From contig NZ_SDLI01000001.1 of the NCBI RefSeq assembly GCF_004123195.1, positions 732,133-796,132 of the forward strand: 64,000 nucleotides of DNA, given 5' to 3'. The notes beneath the pieces were generated by a model. That model had not been told where the DNA came from. It did not search any database and saw nothing but the letters and a program-made list of their open reading frames with translations. The position numbers and the translations under genes were made by a program. The DNA comes from Ammoniphilus sp. CFH 90114 (GTDB lineage: Bacteria > Bacillota > Bacilli > Aneurinibacillales > RAOX-1). This document shows, in pieces, positions 36,111-45,862 of this stretch; position 1 is the first letter of the stretch, and the number at the start of each line of letters is the position of its first letter.

Positions 36111-39074
36111 ATGAACCGCCTAACGCTGAAGCATTCAAGAGTTACGGAAATTGCTTATCCAAACCGCTTGAAAGGTTGGCATAAGAAACAGAAGCAGTTG
36201 GAGTATCCGATCTATTATTTATTGCCATCTAAGAAGTGGCTGCGGATTGCACGACTTAGGCAACCAGGACTCGCTTTTGCTACTTTTGATGATTTAGCTA
36301 AATTAATCTTGGAGCAATCAAGTAAGTCCTATGTTGAAATGACTGAACATCAACGTAATATCTTTATGCAAGAAATAATGCTTCGAAAAAGCTCAACAAC
36401 TAGTCGGGAAGAAAGAAAGCATGAGGCTCTTGCGTTCGCCAATACATACGGTCAGTTAAAGCGTCTGGGCTATACCCTGGAGCAACTTCCCACTAAATTT
36501 GACTTCTTAAGGCACGTATTAGAGGAGTATGAAAATAAATGGACGAAGGAAGGCTTTTTGGATCCGGAAAGTTTAATTTTAGAGGCTGCAGCAGAGGCTC
36601 GTAGTGGAATGAAACTGCCGATAGGCCACCTGGTCATCGATGGCTTCTTTGACCTAAGTGCTCTCCAGTACCAAATTCTACAGACCATGGTCGACCTAAA
36701 TGTTCCTATCACCTTCTATCTTCCTGATATCCCGAAGGCGCAAATGATTCAGGATACTCATGATCATTTAAGTAAATTGGGATTTGTGATGAATGAAGTG
36801 GGTCCAAGGTCAGTCATGAAACTGAAAGAGCAAAAAGTATATAAGGCGACCTCGATTGAAGAAGAGATCAATGGGGTACTCGATATTCTGGTGGAGAAAT
36901 CCGAAGAAACAGGGTGGGAACCCTTTGGTGTTATTCTCGTTAATGAAAAGGATTATCTAGAAAACTTCCTTCGTATAGCCAGAAACCGCGGAATTCCGCT
37001 CAAACAGCCTCATTATGTTTCGTTTGAAGATACTCAATTAAGTCGCTTGTTGAAGCTGGTGCTTAGTCGGGACTATTCCCGTTCCAACCACTGGGAGCAG
37101 GTTGAGGTGTTAGACTCTTTAATGCGTCTTGTATTTGTGTCCCCACAAGAATTTGTCGATTGGAAGGGACGTTTCTTAAGCAAGGAGAACTGTTTACCTG
37201 AGGAAATAAGCCTGTTGTTCGAGGCATTCATAAGGCTTCGATCAACGTTTAGAGACGAGATGGCTTTAGCCGATTATATCGTTCATATTCTAGAGTTCCT
37301 GAAAGAAAAGAGATTGGTATCACACTGGAAAAGGCGCTTAGTGGCTGAGGAAACTACATTATTAAAAACAGTTTCTGTGGAGTGGAAAGCCTACGATCAA
37401 CTTTTACGTATGCTTGAATTTAAGTGCAAGGAGATTCGGGATAGTAAGATAGGTTCTGTTAATGTATATTTTGAGACCTTTGTTGAATGGTTCTTTGAGC
37501 TTCAGAAGAATCTGCTGGTGTTTCAAGAACGAACACCGATAGATGGGTTAACTCTTTACACCCTAAGGGACGTGGCCTTGTTTTCTGGAGGGGAGCTGTT
37601 TGCCCTCGGAATGGATGAATTATCTTTTCCAGGAACCCATCAGCTTCAAGGATACTTTCAAGAGACAGATCTAGAGTATTTTTCATTTCCTTATGCCGTA
37701 CCTAATCGTGCTACGTATCTGAAGAAGCAGGAAGCGCTTTACCATCAGCTGGCTTTTCTTTCACCTTTCATAAATATCTCTTACGTGGTTGGGGTAGATC
37801 AGGAGAACCCTCTGCTGCCTTCTAAATTTATTAAGTATCGCAAGGTTAGAGTAAGTCATTGGATGGCGTATAAACGCCGCCGATTACGTGTAGAAAGCAC
37901 TAGGAAGGCGCGGAAAGCTGCACTGTTAAGTACCGTGAGTCATTTTACTCGTAGAAAGAACGAGCACTTTATCTACTATAATTCAAGGGATAAAGACAAG
38001 AAGTGGGCATATCATTATGGTCTGCAGTATCGCGTAGATCAGAACACGCTCCCGGCTCACTTGAGAGAAATGAAAGAAAATATTCAACGGTTAGCTCTAG
38101 GGAACGAGCCCCTTGAGGAGAAATGGAAGAAACAATTATTTTCGGAAAAGGTGGCAGTTACCGCGCTGGAAAGCTATGCTGCCTGTCCATTTCGCTACGC
38201 TATGGAGAGGGTGCTGAGTGTACCTGAGGCAGCGGAGTGGAGCAAGGAAATGGATGCCCGCGAAAAGGGGTCGTTACTGCATCAACTTATTCAACGTTTT
38301 TATACAGAATCAGGATTAGCTGGAAAAGCTTTTGGGATATACCATGAGCAAGCACTAGCAAAGAATGCAGAAGAATATCTTCACCGTATTTTCGAAGCCA
38401 TCTGGCAAGAAGCCCAAGAGCATTATTCAGAGTTAAGTCTCGTTGAATTGAAGAAGCAGAAGGAACAGTGGCTGCGAACGATACGCAAGTGGTGGTCAGC
38501 TGAACGTTATCATTTCTGGGATAATGCTAATTTGAAGGATATGAAGATCTCTGATTTTGAAAGAAAGATTCAGCTGGTGCTTCGTTTTGATGATGAGATG
38601 AAGATGACCATCGAAGGGAAAATTGATCGCTTGGACCAGGATGAAGATGGGTTTGTAATCTATGACTATAAGTCTGGGAAAGCATCTATGAATATTAATA
38701 AGGAAGTTCGCTTAGGATTAAAATTGCAAATCCCCTTGTATATTCTAGCAGTTCAAGAAGAGTTAATAGATCGACGGCCTTATGGAGCTTCTTATATCTC
38801 ATTAAGAGAACCAGCTAAACGGGCCCGTAATGGGTTGTGGGATCATGAGACAGGAACCCGCTTCAATTTGTCGAGACAAGCCCAAAAGGTGAAGGCATTG
38901 GATGGCTATGCTTTTATGGATGAACATAATCTGAAGGAAAAAATAAGGGATTTATGGGTTGGCATGCATAGCGATTTTTCTGTGAAGCCCCTAGATTGTA
39001 GCCCGTGGTGTTCTTACAAGATGGTTTGTCGAGTCACCAAGACACAATTGGAGGAAGCGGAGGAACGTGGATGA
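36111..39074 (+). CDS. addB: AddB/RexB-like PD-(D/E)XK nuclease
   Basis: A 987-aa subunit of an AddAB-type helicase-nuclease that processes double-strand DNA ends for recombination. The C-terminal nuclease domain has YAACPFRYAMER, the catalytic IDRLDQDEDGFVIYDYKSGK and a final Cys cluster CSPWCSYKMVC. Together with the first Cys these would form the 4Fe-4S staple of AddB. No Walker A is visible at the N-terminus, and the protein is shorter than Bacillus AddB (about 1160 aa), so this resembles RexB-like forms with a degenerate helicase domain. ATG 36111 follows GGGGTG. Its stop overlaps the addA start (ATGA). Confidence 0.82.
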   Translation: MNRLTLKHSRVTEIAYPNRLKGWHKKQKQLEYPIYYLLPSKKWLRIARLRQPGLAFATFDDLAKLILEQSSKSYVEMTEHQRNIFMQEIMLRKSSTTSREERKHEALAFANTYGQLKRLGYTLEQLPTKFDFLRHVLEEYENKWTKEGFLDPESLILEAAAEARSGMKLPIGHLVIDGFFDLSALQYQILQTMVDLNVPITFYLPDIPKAQMIQDTHDHLSKLGFVMNEVGPRSVMKLKEQKVYKATSIEEEINGVLDILVEKSEETGWEPFGVILVNEKDYLENFLRIARNRGIPLKQPHYVSFEDTQLSRLLKLVLSRDYSRSNHWEQVEVLDSLMRLVFVSPQEFVDWKGRFLSKENCLPEEISLLFEAFIRLRSTFRDEMALADYIVHILEFLKEKRLVSHWKRRLVAEETTLLKTVSVEWKAYDQLLRMLEFKCKEIRDSKIGSVNVYFETFVEWFFELQKNLLVFQERTPIDGLTLYTLRDVALFSGGELFALGMDELSFPGTHQLQGYFQETDLEYFSFPYAVPNRATYLKKQEALYHQLAFLSPFINISYVVGVDQENPLLPSKFIKYRKVRVSHWMAYKRRRLRVESTRKARKAALLSTVSHFTRRKNEHFIYYNSRDKDKKWAYHYGLQYRVDQNTLPAHLREMKENIQRLALGNEPLEEKWKKQLFSEKVAVTALESYAACPFRYAMERVLSVPEAAEWSKEMDAREKGSLLHQLIQRFYTESGLAGKAFGIYHEQALAKNAEEYLHRIFEAIWQEAQEHYSELSLVELKKQKEQWLRTIRKWWSAERYHFWDNANLKDMKISDFERKIQLVLRFDDEMKMTIEGKIDRLDQDEDGFVIYDYKSGKASMNINKEVRLGLKLQIPLYILAVQEELIDRRPYGASYISLREPAKRARNGLWDHETGTRFNLSRQAQKVKALDGYAFMDEHNLKEKIRDLWVGMHSDFSVKPLDCSPWCSYKMVCRVTKTQLEEAEERG

Positions 39075-42000
39075 TAAGTATATCAGAAACTAAACGCAGA
39101 CAACTTGAGGTAGAAGGCTTTAACCCGGAGCAAACTGCGGCCGTTCTAAGTGAGGAATCGCTCATCGTTATTTCCGCGGGAGCGGGATCAGGGAAGACGA
39201 GAGTACTCACGGAAAGGTATGTGTATATTTGCGAGCGACGGCTTCAAAGTTTATTGAACGGTCAAGATGATCCTTTAAGTGCTGATGTTGAACAAATGGT
39301 AGCTATAACCTTCACAAAGAAGGCAGCCCGAGAGATGAGAGAGCGGATTCGTAAGACACTTGAAAAAAAGAAGAAAGAAGCACTGCAAACATTTAGCGGG
39401 AATGAACGGATCGTAGCTGATAGATTTTGGTCTGATCAACTTGAAGGCTTGGGGAATGCGGTCATTACAACGTTTCACAGCTTCTGTCAGAAACTAATCC
39501 AGGATTATTCCTTGGAGGCGAAGGTGCTGCCAACGTTCTCTATTCTTGATGAGGTCGAGTCAAAGCTTCTTCAGGCAGACATTCTAGATTCTATGTTCGA
39601 TGAAGAGGTGTGGTACAAGGATTGGCAACCCATTTACTCCTTCTTTAATGAGCATACGCTAAAAAAAAGCATACAAGAAATTTACGGGCAATTGAGAGAG
39701 TTAGACGAAGCTGTGGATCCAGTTGATTTTTTTAATCAAGCGAAGATAGTAGACGAGCTTATCCAATTAGAACTGACCGAGAAGCATCGAAAGCTAAAAG
39801 ACTTTTATAAGGATGCCCAAAACTATATCGCGCCGCTACAGGAGTTACTAGAGGAATATAGTAAGAAAAAGACCAGCAGCAATACCCCTGCCCATATTCA
39901 TCGCATCATGAACTATTTGCTAAGTCTTCCTGATTCGATGGAACCTCAGCTGGAGAATTTCCAAGAGATTGAGAAGGTTATGCCAACCCTTGCAGGAGCT
40001 TGGAAGAAATCAGCACCAGCTCTTTATGACCTTGTTAAGTATGGTTTTGGCCCGCTAAAAGAATTTTGGAAGGAAAATCCGGGTCTTAGAGACCATACGT
40101 TGGAAGATCTGAAGATGATTGTTCGTATCTTTGGTCAGATGATGCAAGAGTTCCACGTGAGATACGAGCTGGTAAAGAGGGAACGAGCAGTGATGGATTT
40201 TTCAGATTTGCAAAGAAGAGCAGTTGCGGTTCTTGCAAACGAAAAAGTTGGACAAGACTGCAGAAGAAAGTTTAAGCATTTCATGATTGACGAATTTCAA
40301 GATACCAATGCACTGCAAATGAACATGTTAAAGCGTATAGGACCGGAGTTTCAATTTATTGTTGGAGATGGTAAACAAGCCATCTATCGTTTTCGTGGAG
40401 GAGACGTCAGTCTGATGAAGGACTATGTGCATCTAGCGAAGGCGAGCGGAAGCGATTCCTCCTTCATCGATATGTCCAGCAATTACCGGACCTGTAAAGG
40501 GATCATTGATTTTGTTAATCTGTCTTTTTCATCTATCATGGGTACGCAGGAGACAGAGGTTCCCTATCAAATACATTATTCTCCGCTTGTAGCGGCGCGT
40601 GACTCTGAGCAGGAGCAGGAAGTTAGAGTGGAACTGTTGCAAACCGTGCTTGCGGACGATACAACTGTGAATGAGTATGAAGCTCTGGTCAGTCGAATGA
40701 TGGATATGATGGAAGAGAAGCAGCCTGAGGTCCAGATTAACGGGCAATGGACAGCACCAGAGTGGAAGAATATGGCTATCCTTATCCCCAGTCGAACCCA
40801 GTTGATGCAATTAGAAATGGCCTTGCAAAATCGCAACATTCCATTTGTGGTTTATGGTGGAGTTGGTTTCTTTGAGAAACAGGAAGTTATGGATTATCTT
40901 GCCTTTCTTTCTTGGTTAAATCGGCCTTGGGAGGCATTGTATATCATGGCCATCCTACGCGGTCCCTTATTTGGCTTATCGATGAATGATTTTTTAGAAA
41001 TGAATGAGCATCGAACAGATATGGAACTTTCTGATTTTCTTTACAAGGGTTACTTTCGAGACGCAGGGCTCTCGTCTAAGCTAAGGGGAAAATTAGAGGA
41101 ATTCTACTTGCTGTTCGAGAAATGGATACCCTATGTTTCTCACACAAGTGTAAAGGAAACTCTCCTTCATTGGTTTGAAGAGAGTGGGTTGAAAATCACT
41201 TGTCTCTTACAATCGAATAGCTTGCAGAGGATTCGAAATGTGGAAAAACTGATTCACATCCTAGCTGACTTGAAGGCTCACTCCTTAGATCACATGCTCA
41301 AACAAGTAAAAAGGTTAATAGAGCTGTCGGAAAAAGAAGGAGAGGCCGAGGTGGAGTTAGATGAAGGTAATGTCGTCCACATTATGACCGTCCATGCTTC
41401 TAAAGGTTTAGAGTTTCCAATTGTCTTTGTTCCCAATCTTGGAAAGAATTTGCAGTCTGATCGTGGGAGTTTGCGATTCCATAAACAACATCGTTTGTTA
41501 GTTAAATATAACAAGGATCATGAGTTGCGGCCGCATGAAGAGAACACATTCTGCACCCCAATGTTTGCAGAAATAAATAAAGAACTAAAGAATCAAGCAC
41601 TCGAAGAGTCTAAGCGTCTTTTCTATGTGGCAGCTACAAGAGCTAGAGATTACTTGGTTTTTTCTTCTTTGCATAAGGAAAAGGAAGACTCCGATGAAAC
41701 GGATAAAACATGGTATCAGATGTTGATGACAGCTATTGACGAGGTTCCAGGGCTTGGAGATAAGGTAAGAATTTGTACCAACGAAAGGAATGAAAAGAAA
41801 GCGGATGTTCTGGTTTTGGATTATGCCGGCCCCACTTTACGGATAGGAAGGGAACTATCTTTAACTTTCTCAGTGAGCGAGGTAATGGATTTTATTAACG
41901 ACCCTACAGCTTATTATTATAAACATGTGTTAAAGTTAGACACAGTGGAGTGGGAAGGGGAACTGCATTCCTTTGCGATGGAAAAAGAGCCACAGGCATG

Positions 42001-42556
42001 GAGCAGTGCAGAGTTAGGATCCATCGTCCATCGGGCTTGTGAGCTGCTAGATCAGGGATGGTCAAGAGGAATAGCGCTTCAAGAGGCGCTGAGTAGACTA
42101 GAAGATGCAGAAAACAGCTATCTCTATATAGCTCAGGTGGAGCGTTTCATGAATGATTATCAATCCATCGATCAAGGTTTCCTTGGAGTACCTATGGAGA
42201 ATGAATGGAGTTTCACCTATCACTATCATGGTATTCACGTGGTGGGTACGATAGATAAAGTGGTCAGAAGGGAATCAGGTATTCACTTAATTGATATTAA
42301 GACAAATCAAACGATAAATCGAGATCAGTTGGTACAAAGATATTTACCACAGCTTTATTTATATAAACTCGCCTATGAACAGGTAAAAGGGGCGTCAGTG
42401 GCAGGCTTATCCTTATTTTTCTTAAGAGATCGAGAAAACGGTCTTGTTGAAATCCCATTTGATCCAAATTATGAACAGTTTGTTATTTTTACACTGGAGA
42501 GAATGGCTGAGCTGAAAAGAAAAAATGCCAATCGATCGGAATACACAAAGCTTTAG
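39071..42556 (+). CDS. addA: AddA-like UvrD-type helicase-nuclease
   Basis: A 1161-aa superfamily-1 helicase with a C-terminal nuclease domain. The Q-motif FNPEQTAAV precedes Walker A GAGSGKT (37-43). FTKKAAREMRERI (motif Ia), IDEFQDTNALQ (motif II), GDGKQAIYRFRGGD (III), TVHASKGLEFPIVFVPN (V) and RLFYVAATRARDYL (VI) follow. The nuclease motif LIDIKTNQ lies near the C-terminus. With AddB it unwinds and resects DNA ends in the Chi-regulated repair pathway. It is translationally coupled to addB (4-nt overlap). Confidence 0.92.
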   Translation: MISISETKRRQLEVEGFNPEQTAAVLSEESLIVISAGAGSGKTRVLTERYVYICERRLQSLLNGQDDPLSADVEQMVAITFTKKAAREMRERIRKTLEKKKKEALQTFSGNERIVADRFWSDQLEGLGNAVITTFHSFCQKLIQDYSLEAKVLPTFSILDEVESKLLQADILDSMFDEEVWYKDWQPIYSFFNEHTLKKSIQEIYGQLRELDEAVDPVDFFNQAKIVDELIQLELTEKHRKLKDFYKDAQNYIAPLQELLEEYSKKKTSSNTPAHIHRIMNYLLSLPDSMEPQLENFQEIEKVMPTLAGAWKKSAPALYDLVKYGFGPLKEFWKENPGLRDHTLEDLKMIVRIFGQMMQEFHVRYELVKRERAVMDFSDLQRRAVAVLANEKVGQDCRRKFKHFMIDEFQDTNALQMNMLKRIGPEFQFIVGDGKQAIYRFRGGDVSLMKDYVHLAKASGSDSSFIDMSSNYRTCKGIIDFVNLSFSSIMGTQETEVPYQIHYSPLVAARDSEQEQEVRVELLQTVLADDTTVNEYEALVSRMMDMMEEKQPEVQINGQWTAPEWKNMAILIPSRTQLMQLEMALQNRNIPFVVYGGVGFFEKQEVMDYLAFLSWLNRPWEALYIMAILRGPLFGLSMNDFLEMNEHRTDMELSDFLYKGYFRDAGLSSKLRGKLEEFYLLFEKWIPYVSHTSVKETLLHWFEESGLKITCLLQSNSLQRIRNVEKLIHILADLKAHSLDHMLKQVKRLIELSEKEGEAEVELDEGNVVHIMTVHASKGLEFPIVFVPNLGKNLQSDRGSLRFHKQHRLLVKYNKDHELRPHEENTFCTPMFAEINKELKNQALEESKRLFYVAATRARDYLVFSSLHKEKEDSDETDKTWYQMLMTAIDEVPGLGDKVRICTNERNEKKADVLVLDYAGPTLRIGRELSLTFSVSEVMDFINDPTAYYYKHVLKLDTVEWEGELHSFAMEKEPQAWSSAELGSIVHRACELLDQGWSRGIALQEALSRLEDAENSYLYIAQVERFMNDYQSIDQGFLGVPMENEWSFTYHYHGIHVVGTIDKVVRRESGIHLIDIKTNQTINRDQLVQRYLPQLYLYKLAYEQVKGASVAGLSLFFLRDRENGLVEIPFDPNYEQFVIFTLERMAELKRKNANRSEYTKL

Positions 42557-42618
42557 TCGCATAAAAGTTTAGGTCTAGAATGAGAATAACAATAGATTAA
42601 AACGAAGGGGAGATGAAA

Positions 42619-42864
42619 ATGGAATTAGGGGATTTAAGTATTACAAAAGGAGTAACGAAGACCGTTCCTCTGTCAGAAATTATGGGTTTCATCCAGCGTT
42701 TTGCGGATGGTGATTATGGAGAATTCAATGTATTGAATCAAAAAGACAATCCTGTTGATGGGTATACGGGCAGATACGCGTGGAAGGATGGTATTAAAGT
42801 GCTTGTTGACCATGATATACAGGAAAACATGACTATCGTTTCACTACCAAACGAGCTAGACTAA
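42619..42864 (+). CDS. Small protein of unknown function (81 aa)
   Basis: Starts MELGDLSITKGVTKTVPLSEIMGF and is acidic, with no membrane segment or Cys. AAGGGGAG lies 6 nt before ATG 42619; an ATG at 42613 is immediately next to that site and less likely. It is followed by a strong terminator and lies about 60 nt after addA, so it may be the last gene of the addBA transcript. I do not recognise the family. Confidence 0.65.
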   Translation: MELGDLSITKGVTKTVPLSEIMGFIQRFADGDYGEFNVLNQKDNPVDGYTGRYAWKDGIKVLVDHDIQENMTIVSLPNELD

Positions 42865-42870
42865 TTCCCT

Positions 42871-42914
42871 AGAAAGGGTATACGAAAGCTGTATTACCCT
42901 TTCTTTGCTTTTTT
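42871..42914 (+). terminator. Terminator after the addBA region
   Basis: AGAAAGGGTA pairs with TACCCTTTCT, followed by TTGCTTTTTT. Confidence 0.9.
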
Positions 42915-42954
42915 AGTATATGTACCAATGAGCATGGAATGATCAACTTTTTAG

Positions 42955-42984
42955 TTGACAAGAATACGTCTTTTATTATATTAT
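42955..42984 (+). promoter_or_regulatory. Promoter of the tRNA genes
   Basis: A consensus TTGACA (42955-42960) is followed 18 nt later by TATTAT, 24 nt before the mature 5' end of tRNA-His. Confidence 0.7.
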
Positions 42985-43007
42985 AATAAACGTTCTCGAA
43001 GAATAAT

Positions 43008-43084
43008 GGCGGTCGTGGCGAAGTGGTTAACGCATCGGATTGTGGCTCCGACACACGTGGGTTCGATTCCCATCGATCGCCCCA
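43008..43084 (+). tRNA. tRNA-His (GTG)
   Basis: A complete cloverleaf. The extra 5' G that is diagnostic for tRNA-His pairs with C73, the acceptor stem is GCGGTCG/CGATCGC, and anticodon GTG lies in the loop TTGTGGC. The T-arm is GTGGGTTCGATTCCCAT, and CCA is encoded at 43082-43084. Confidence 0.97.
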
Positions 43085-43150
43085 TAGTTTATTCATAAAT
43101 TTTTAGGTATAGGAATGCCTCACTGTGTTTATAATACATATATAAGCCAT

Positions 43151-43225
43151 TGGCCCGTAGCCAAGCGGTAAGGCAACGGACTTTGACTCCGTCATGCCCT
43201 GGTTCGAATCCAGGCGGGCCAGCCA
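43151..43225 (+). tRNA. tRNA-Gln (TTG)
   Basis: A complete cloverleaf with acceptor TGGCCCG/CGGGCCA, D-arm GCCAAGCGGTAAGGC and anticodon TTG in the loop CTTTGAC. The T-arm is CTGGTTCGAATCCAG, discriminator G, and CCA is encoded. It is cotranscribed with tRNA-His. Confidence 0.97.
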
Positions 43226-43251
43226 TTTTCACATACATAAGAATAAGGTAT

Positions 43252-43287
43252 AAGCCGATATCTCTAATGGAGATGTCGGCTTTTTTA
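43252..43287 (+). terminator. Terminator of the tRNA pair
   Basis: AAGCCGATATCTC pairs with GAGATGTCGGCTT (one wobble), followed by TTTTATT. Confidence 0.92.
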
Positions 43288-43345
43288 TTGTTATCTCATC
43301 CTTTGGCCATAGAACAGCACCAAAGAATGCTAGCTCCTAGTTAGT

Positions 43346-43384
43346 AAAGCCCTTTGCCATGTTAGTCATTGGCGAAGGGCTTTA
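43346..43384 (-). terminator. Hairpin downstream of the DUF3231 gene
   Basis: TAAAGCCCTTTGCCA pairs with TGGCGAAGGGCTTTA (one internal mismatch). It lies just past the DUF3231 stop; no long T-run follows on the minus strand, so strength is uncertain. Confidence 0.6.
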
Positions 43385-43403
43385 GTTTGTTTTAAAAAAA
43401 GGA

Positions 43404-44408
43404 TTATTTACTTGTAGCGAGAGCTTCGCGATCTACAGCTTGTGGAGGTTCTTCCATCCACCCCTCTTCTATGAATAATCTCATTCCATCACCAGCGTAA
43501 AGTTGGACTTCTGCCATTAAGCGATTATAATGAACCGTTAAGTCTCGCCTCGGGCTCATGGATAAGGATGTACCGTAATTTCCGATTCCTGTAGATATTA
43601 GAGTTACAGCGTGATACAGCATTAATTTGTCTGAAAAAGGCGGGCTTGTTGATGTCATTACATGACTATCAAACTGACTGGGGGCCGATATGTCTTCCTC
43701 TCTAAGCAGTGAGCTGAATATTTCAATATGCTTTGAAGCCATATCCTTCCCTCTCAAAAAGAATTCCTTCACTTCCTTGGATTGGGCAGATTGACTGAAA
43801 CCCATGAGGAGTGCTTTGCCCAAAGAGTTCCTTAGTATATTTAAAAAGAGATGGGTAATCTCTACGGCCGTAAGCGGACGCCTTTCTCCTAGCCAACCGG
43901 TAAGGAAGCTTTGTTCCTTAGTGTATTCTACTTTTTCAGGCGGAGAGATATAAGGGGGGCGAATGTAAACCCCTTTATTTAGGAGGAGCTGTGTTGTTTG
44001 ATTATCAAGGGCTTGCGATGCCGCTAAGCACTCATTAAAGAACAGACGCACATCTTCTCGAGCAGATATGTAGGTCGAATCGCTATAGGTTAGCATTCCA
44101 ATATTAGCCACTTGTTTTAAATACTGAAGGACATATACATCGGAGTACATTCGAGGAGCCTCAGAATGTACATCGGAATCCGTGAATCCTATAGGAAGAA
44201 CTGCCCCTTCAGTTTGAAATATTTCACCTATGTGCAGAATCTGACTATTCGTTTGATGGAGAGATTGTTCAATTAAAGGCTTTACATCTGGGTCTTCTGC
44301 TACCTCTAAAAAGTGAATCAGGACACAGCGGCTTAAGGTATTAGCAATATAAGTGCTCCATAAACTGCCTAACTCAGCTGAAGTTAAATTTACTGGTTTC
44401 AATTCCAT
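43404..44408 (-). CDS. DUF3231 family protein
   Basis: A 334-aa protein with two DUF3231 repeats, about 10-165 and 180-330. Each has a start like LTSAELGSLWSTY or LTAVEITHLFLNIL, a helix with His (HIGEIF, HIEIFSSLL) and a segment near the end with a YG or YS motif. The ferritin-like four-helix pattern and spread of His/Glu residues suggest metal or diiron binding (inference). The family is abundant in spore-formers and lacks a proven role. ATG 44408 touches the GGAGGA site directly; a TTG six bases further in (44402) has better spacing. Confidence 0.85.
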   Translation of the reverse strand: MELKPVNLTSAELGSLWSTYIANTLSRCVLIHFLEVAEDPDVKPLIEQSLHQTNSQILHIGEIFQTEGAVLPIGFTDSDVHSEAPRMYSDVYVLQYLKQVANIGMLTYSDSTYISAREDVRLFFNECLAASQALDNQTTQLLLNKGVYIRPPYISPPEKVEYTKEQSFLTGWLGERRPLTAVEITHLFLNILRNSLGKALLMGFSQSAQSKEVKEFFLRGKDMASKHIEIFSSLLREEDISAPSQFDSHVMTSTSPPFSDKLMLYHAVTLISTGIGNYGTSLSMSPRRDLTVHYNRLMAEVQLYAGDGMRLFIEEGWMEEPPQAVDREALATSK

Positions 44409-44556
44409 TCCTCCAAAACGTTAATCTTTAAGTTTAAGATGAACTATGTGTCTAAGATTTATGTTGGTAATGACTAGGATATGTAACCTGTCTGTTATTT
44501 AAAGATCAATTAGTATAATATGGGGGTACAAATACTGTTGAAAAGAAGGAGACTGT

Positions 44557-45306
44557 ATGAATAAAACAATAGAACAACTTTTAAACCATCGGTCGATTCG
44601 AAAATTTAAAAATCAGCCACTAAACCAACAACAGATTCAGCTCCTAGTTAAAGCTGCGCAATCGGCGTCCACATCGAGTCATATTCAAGCGTATTCGATT
44701 ATTGGGGTAAGCGATCAAGAAAAGAAACAACAGTTGGCTGAACTAGCGGGCAATCAGTCCTATGTTGCGAATAACGCTCACTTTTTTGTATTTTGCGCTG
44801 ATCTTTATCGTCATGAAAAGATCGGGGAATGGAAAAATGGAGAGGTCCAGGATTCTTTGGAAAGTACGGAAAAGTTTATGGTTGCTGTCATTGATGCGGC
44901 TTTGGCCTCACAGAATATGGCTGTTGCAGCTGAATCCATGGATTTAGGAATCTGTTACATTGGCGGCATTCGAAATAATTTGCCAAGAGTTCAACAGCTT
45001 CTCCAGACACCTAAGTTAGTCTTGCCTTTATTTGGACTGGCTGTTGGTATGCCAGAACAGAATCCTGAGCCTAAGCCAAGACTACCGTGGGAGCATGTTT
45101 ATCATGAAAATAGCTATAACGATGATTGGAATGACATGCAACGGCAACTAGATGAGTATGACCAATTGATGGAAAATTATTATGAAGAGAGAACGAATGG
45201 AAAACGAAAAGATAGTTGGACAGAATTAATGATACGTATGCTTGAAGGCAAGAGTCGGATGTACATGAAGGACTTTGTGGAAGAGCAAGGTTTTAATCGA
45301 AAGTAA
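44557..45306 (+). CDS. NfsA-family NADPH nitro/FMN reductase
   Basis: A 249-aa flavoprotein of the oxygen-insensitive nitroreductase family (NfsA/NfrA/Frp group). The FMN-phosphate-binding motif NHRSIRKFKNQPL, QSASTSSHIQAYSIIGV, AVAAESMDLGICYIGGIRNN and the C-terminal FRP-type extension (YNDDWNDMQRQLDEYDQ) are all present. It reduces quinones, nitro-compounds or free FMN with NADPH. AAGGAG lies 6 nt before the ATG. It stands alone, next to the DUF3231 gene in divergent orientation. Confidence 0.92.
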   Translation: MNKTIEQLLNHRSIRKFKNQPLNQQQIQLLVKAAQSASTSSHIQAYSIIGVSDQEKKQQLAELAGNQSYVANNAHFFVFCADLYRHEKIGEWKNGEVQDSLESTEKFMVAVIDAALASQNMAVAAESMDLGICYIGGIRNNLPRVQQLLQTPKLVLPLFGLAVGMPEQNPEPKPRLPWEHVYHENSYNDDWNDMQRQLDEYDQLMENYYEERTNGKRKDSWTELMIRMLEGKSRMYMKDFVEEQGFNRK

Positions 45307-45327
45307 GACCAGGAGTCAAAAATTAAA

Positions 45328-45588
45328 TTAGAGTCGGTGGAGGAGAACCGTTGATTCTGCTCCTTCCCAACTCCAATCGCCATATTTGGTTTTATCCAAA
45401 TTAGAGATATGAATACTTAAGGTTCCTCCGCTATCAAAGACAAATTCTAAGACAGATTGCATTAGCCGTACCTCGTTCAATATGGTTGTAGTCCTATATT
45501 GATATTTATCCCTACCGGTGATGGTTAAGGTAACAGGGTACCCAACAAGACTGTCCATCAGCTCCTGCAACTTTAATTGTTCATTCAT
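45328..45588 (-). CDS. Small protein of unknown function (86 aa)
   Basis: Begins MNEQLKLQELMDSLVGYPVTLTI and is predicted to be mainly beta strand (TTTILNEVRLMQSVLEFVFDSG, TLSIHISNLDKTKYGDWSW), soluble, with no Cys. GCGGAGG is 7-8 nt upstream of ATG 45588. It could be an OB/SH3-like small barrel, but I recognise no family. It is divergent from the cold-shock gene. Confidence 0.65.
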   Translation of the reverse strand: MNEQLKLQELMDSLVGYPVTLTITGRDKYQYRTTTILNEVRLMQSVLEFVFDSGGTLSIHISNLDKTKYGDWSWEGAESTVLLHRL

Positions 45589-45661
45589 AAGAGAACCTCC
45601 GCCCATTATGTAATAGGATAATTTTACCACAGAGCAAACCAAAATAGTTCCCGATTCCTGA

Positions 45662-45690
45662 TTGCTAATTAATTCATATCGTGTTAAGAT
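45662..45690 (+). promoter_or_regulatory. Promoter of the cold-shock gene
   Basis: TTGCTA and TAAGAT are separated by 17 nt. They lie about 170 nt before the csp start codon, giving the long leader typical of cold-shock genes. Confidence 0.5.
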
Positions 45691-45734
45691 AATAATAACA
45701 AAAAAACATAGAACTTAAGTATAATTCACGTTTT

Positions 45735-45772
45735 AAAAAGGGTTATCACTTTTGGTATTGGTTACTCTTTTT
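45735..45772 (+). promoter_or_regulatory. Stem-loop in the cold-shock mRNA leader
   Basis: AAAAAGGGTTATC pairs with GGTTACTCTTTTT (one mismatch, two wobbles) around a 12-nt loop. It lies in the 5' untranslated region of csp, where temperature-dependent refolding commonly controls translation. Confidence 0.5.
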
Positions 45773-45862
45773 AATATGTGAATTTTTTTATTTTACTAAG
45801 TAGCAACAAGAACCAAGTGAATAAGAAGAACATATTAAATAAACTTTTTGGAGGCAACAACA

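Noticed and set aside
42869-43096. 75-aa minus-strand frame across tRNA-His
   Set aside because: It is the antisense of a tRNA gene; sequences such as WESNPRVSEPQSDALTTSP are a well-known artefact of reading tRNAs backwards.
43150-43344. 64-aa plus-strand frame across tRNA-Gln
   Set aside because: It covers the whole tRNA and its terminator and has no ribosome site.
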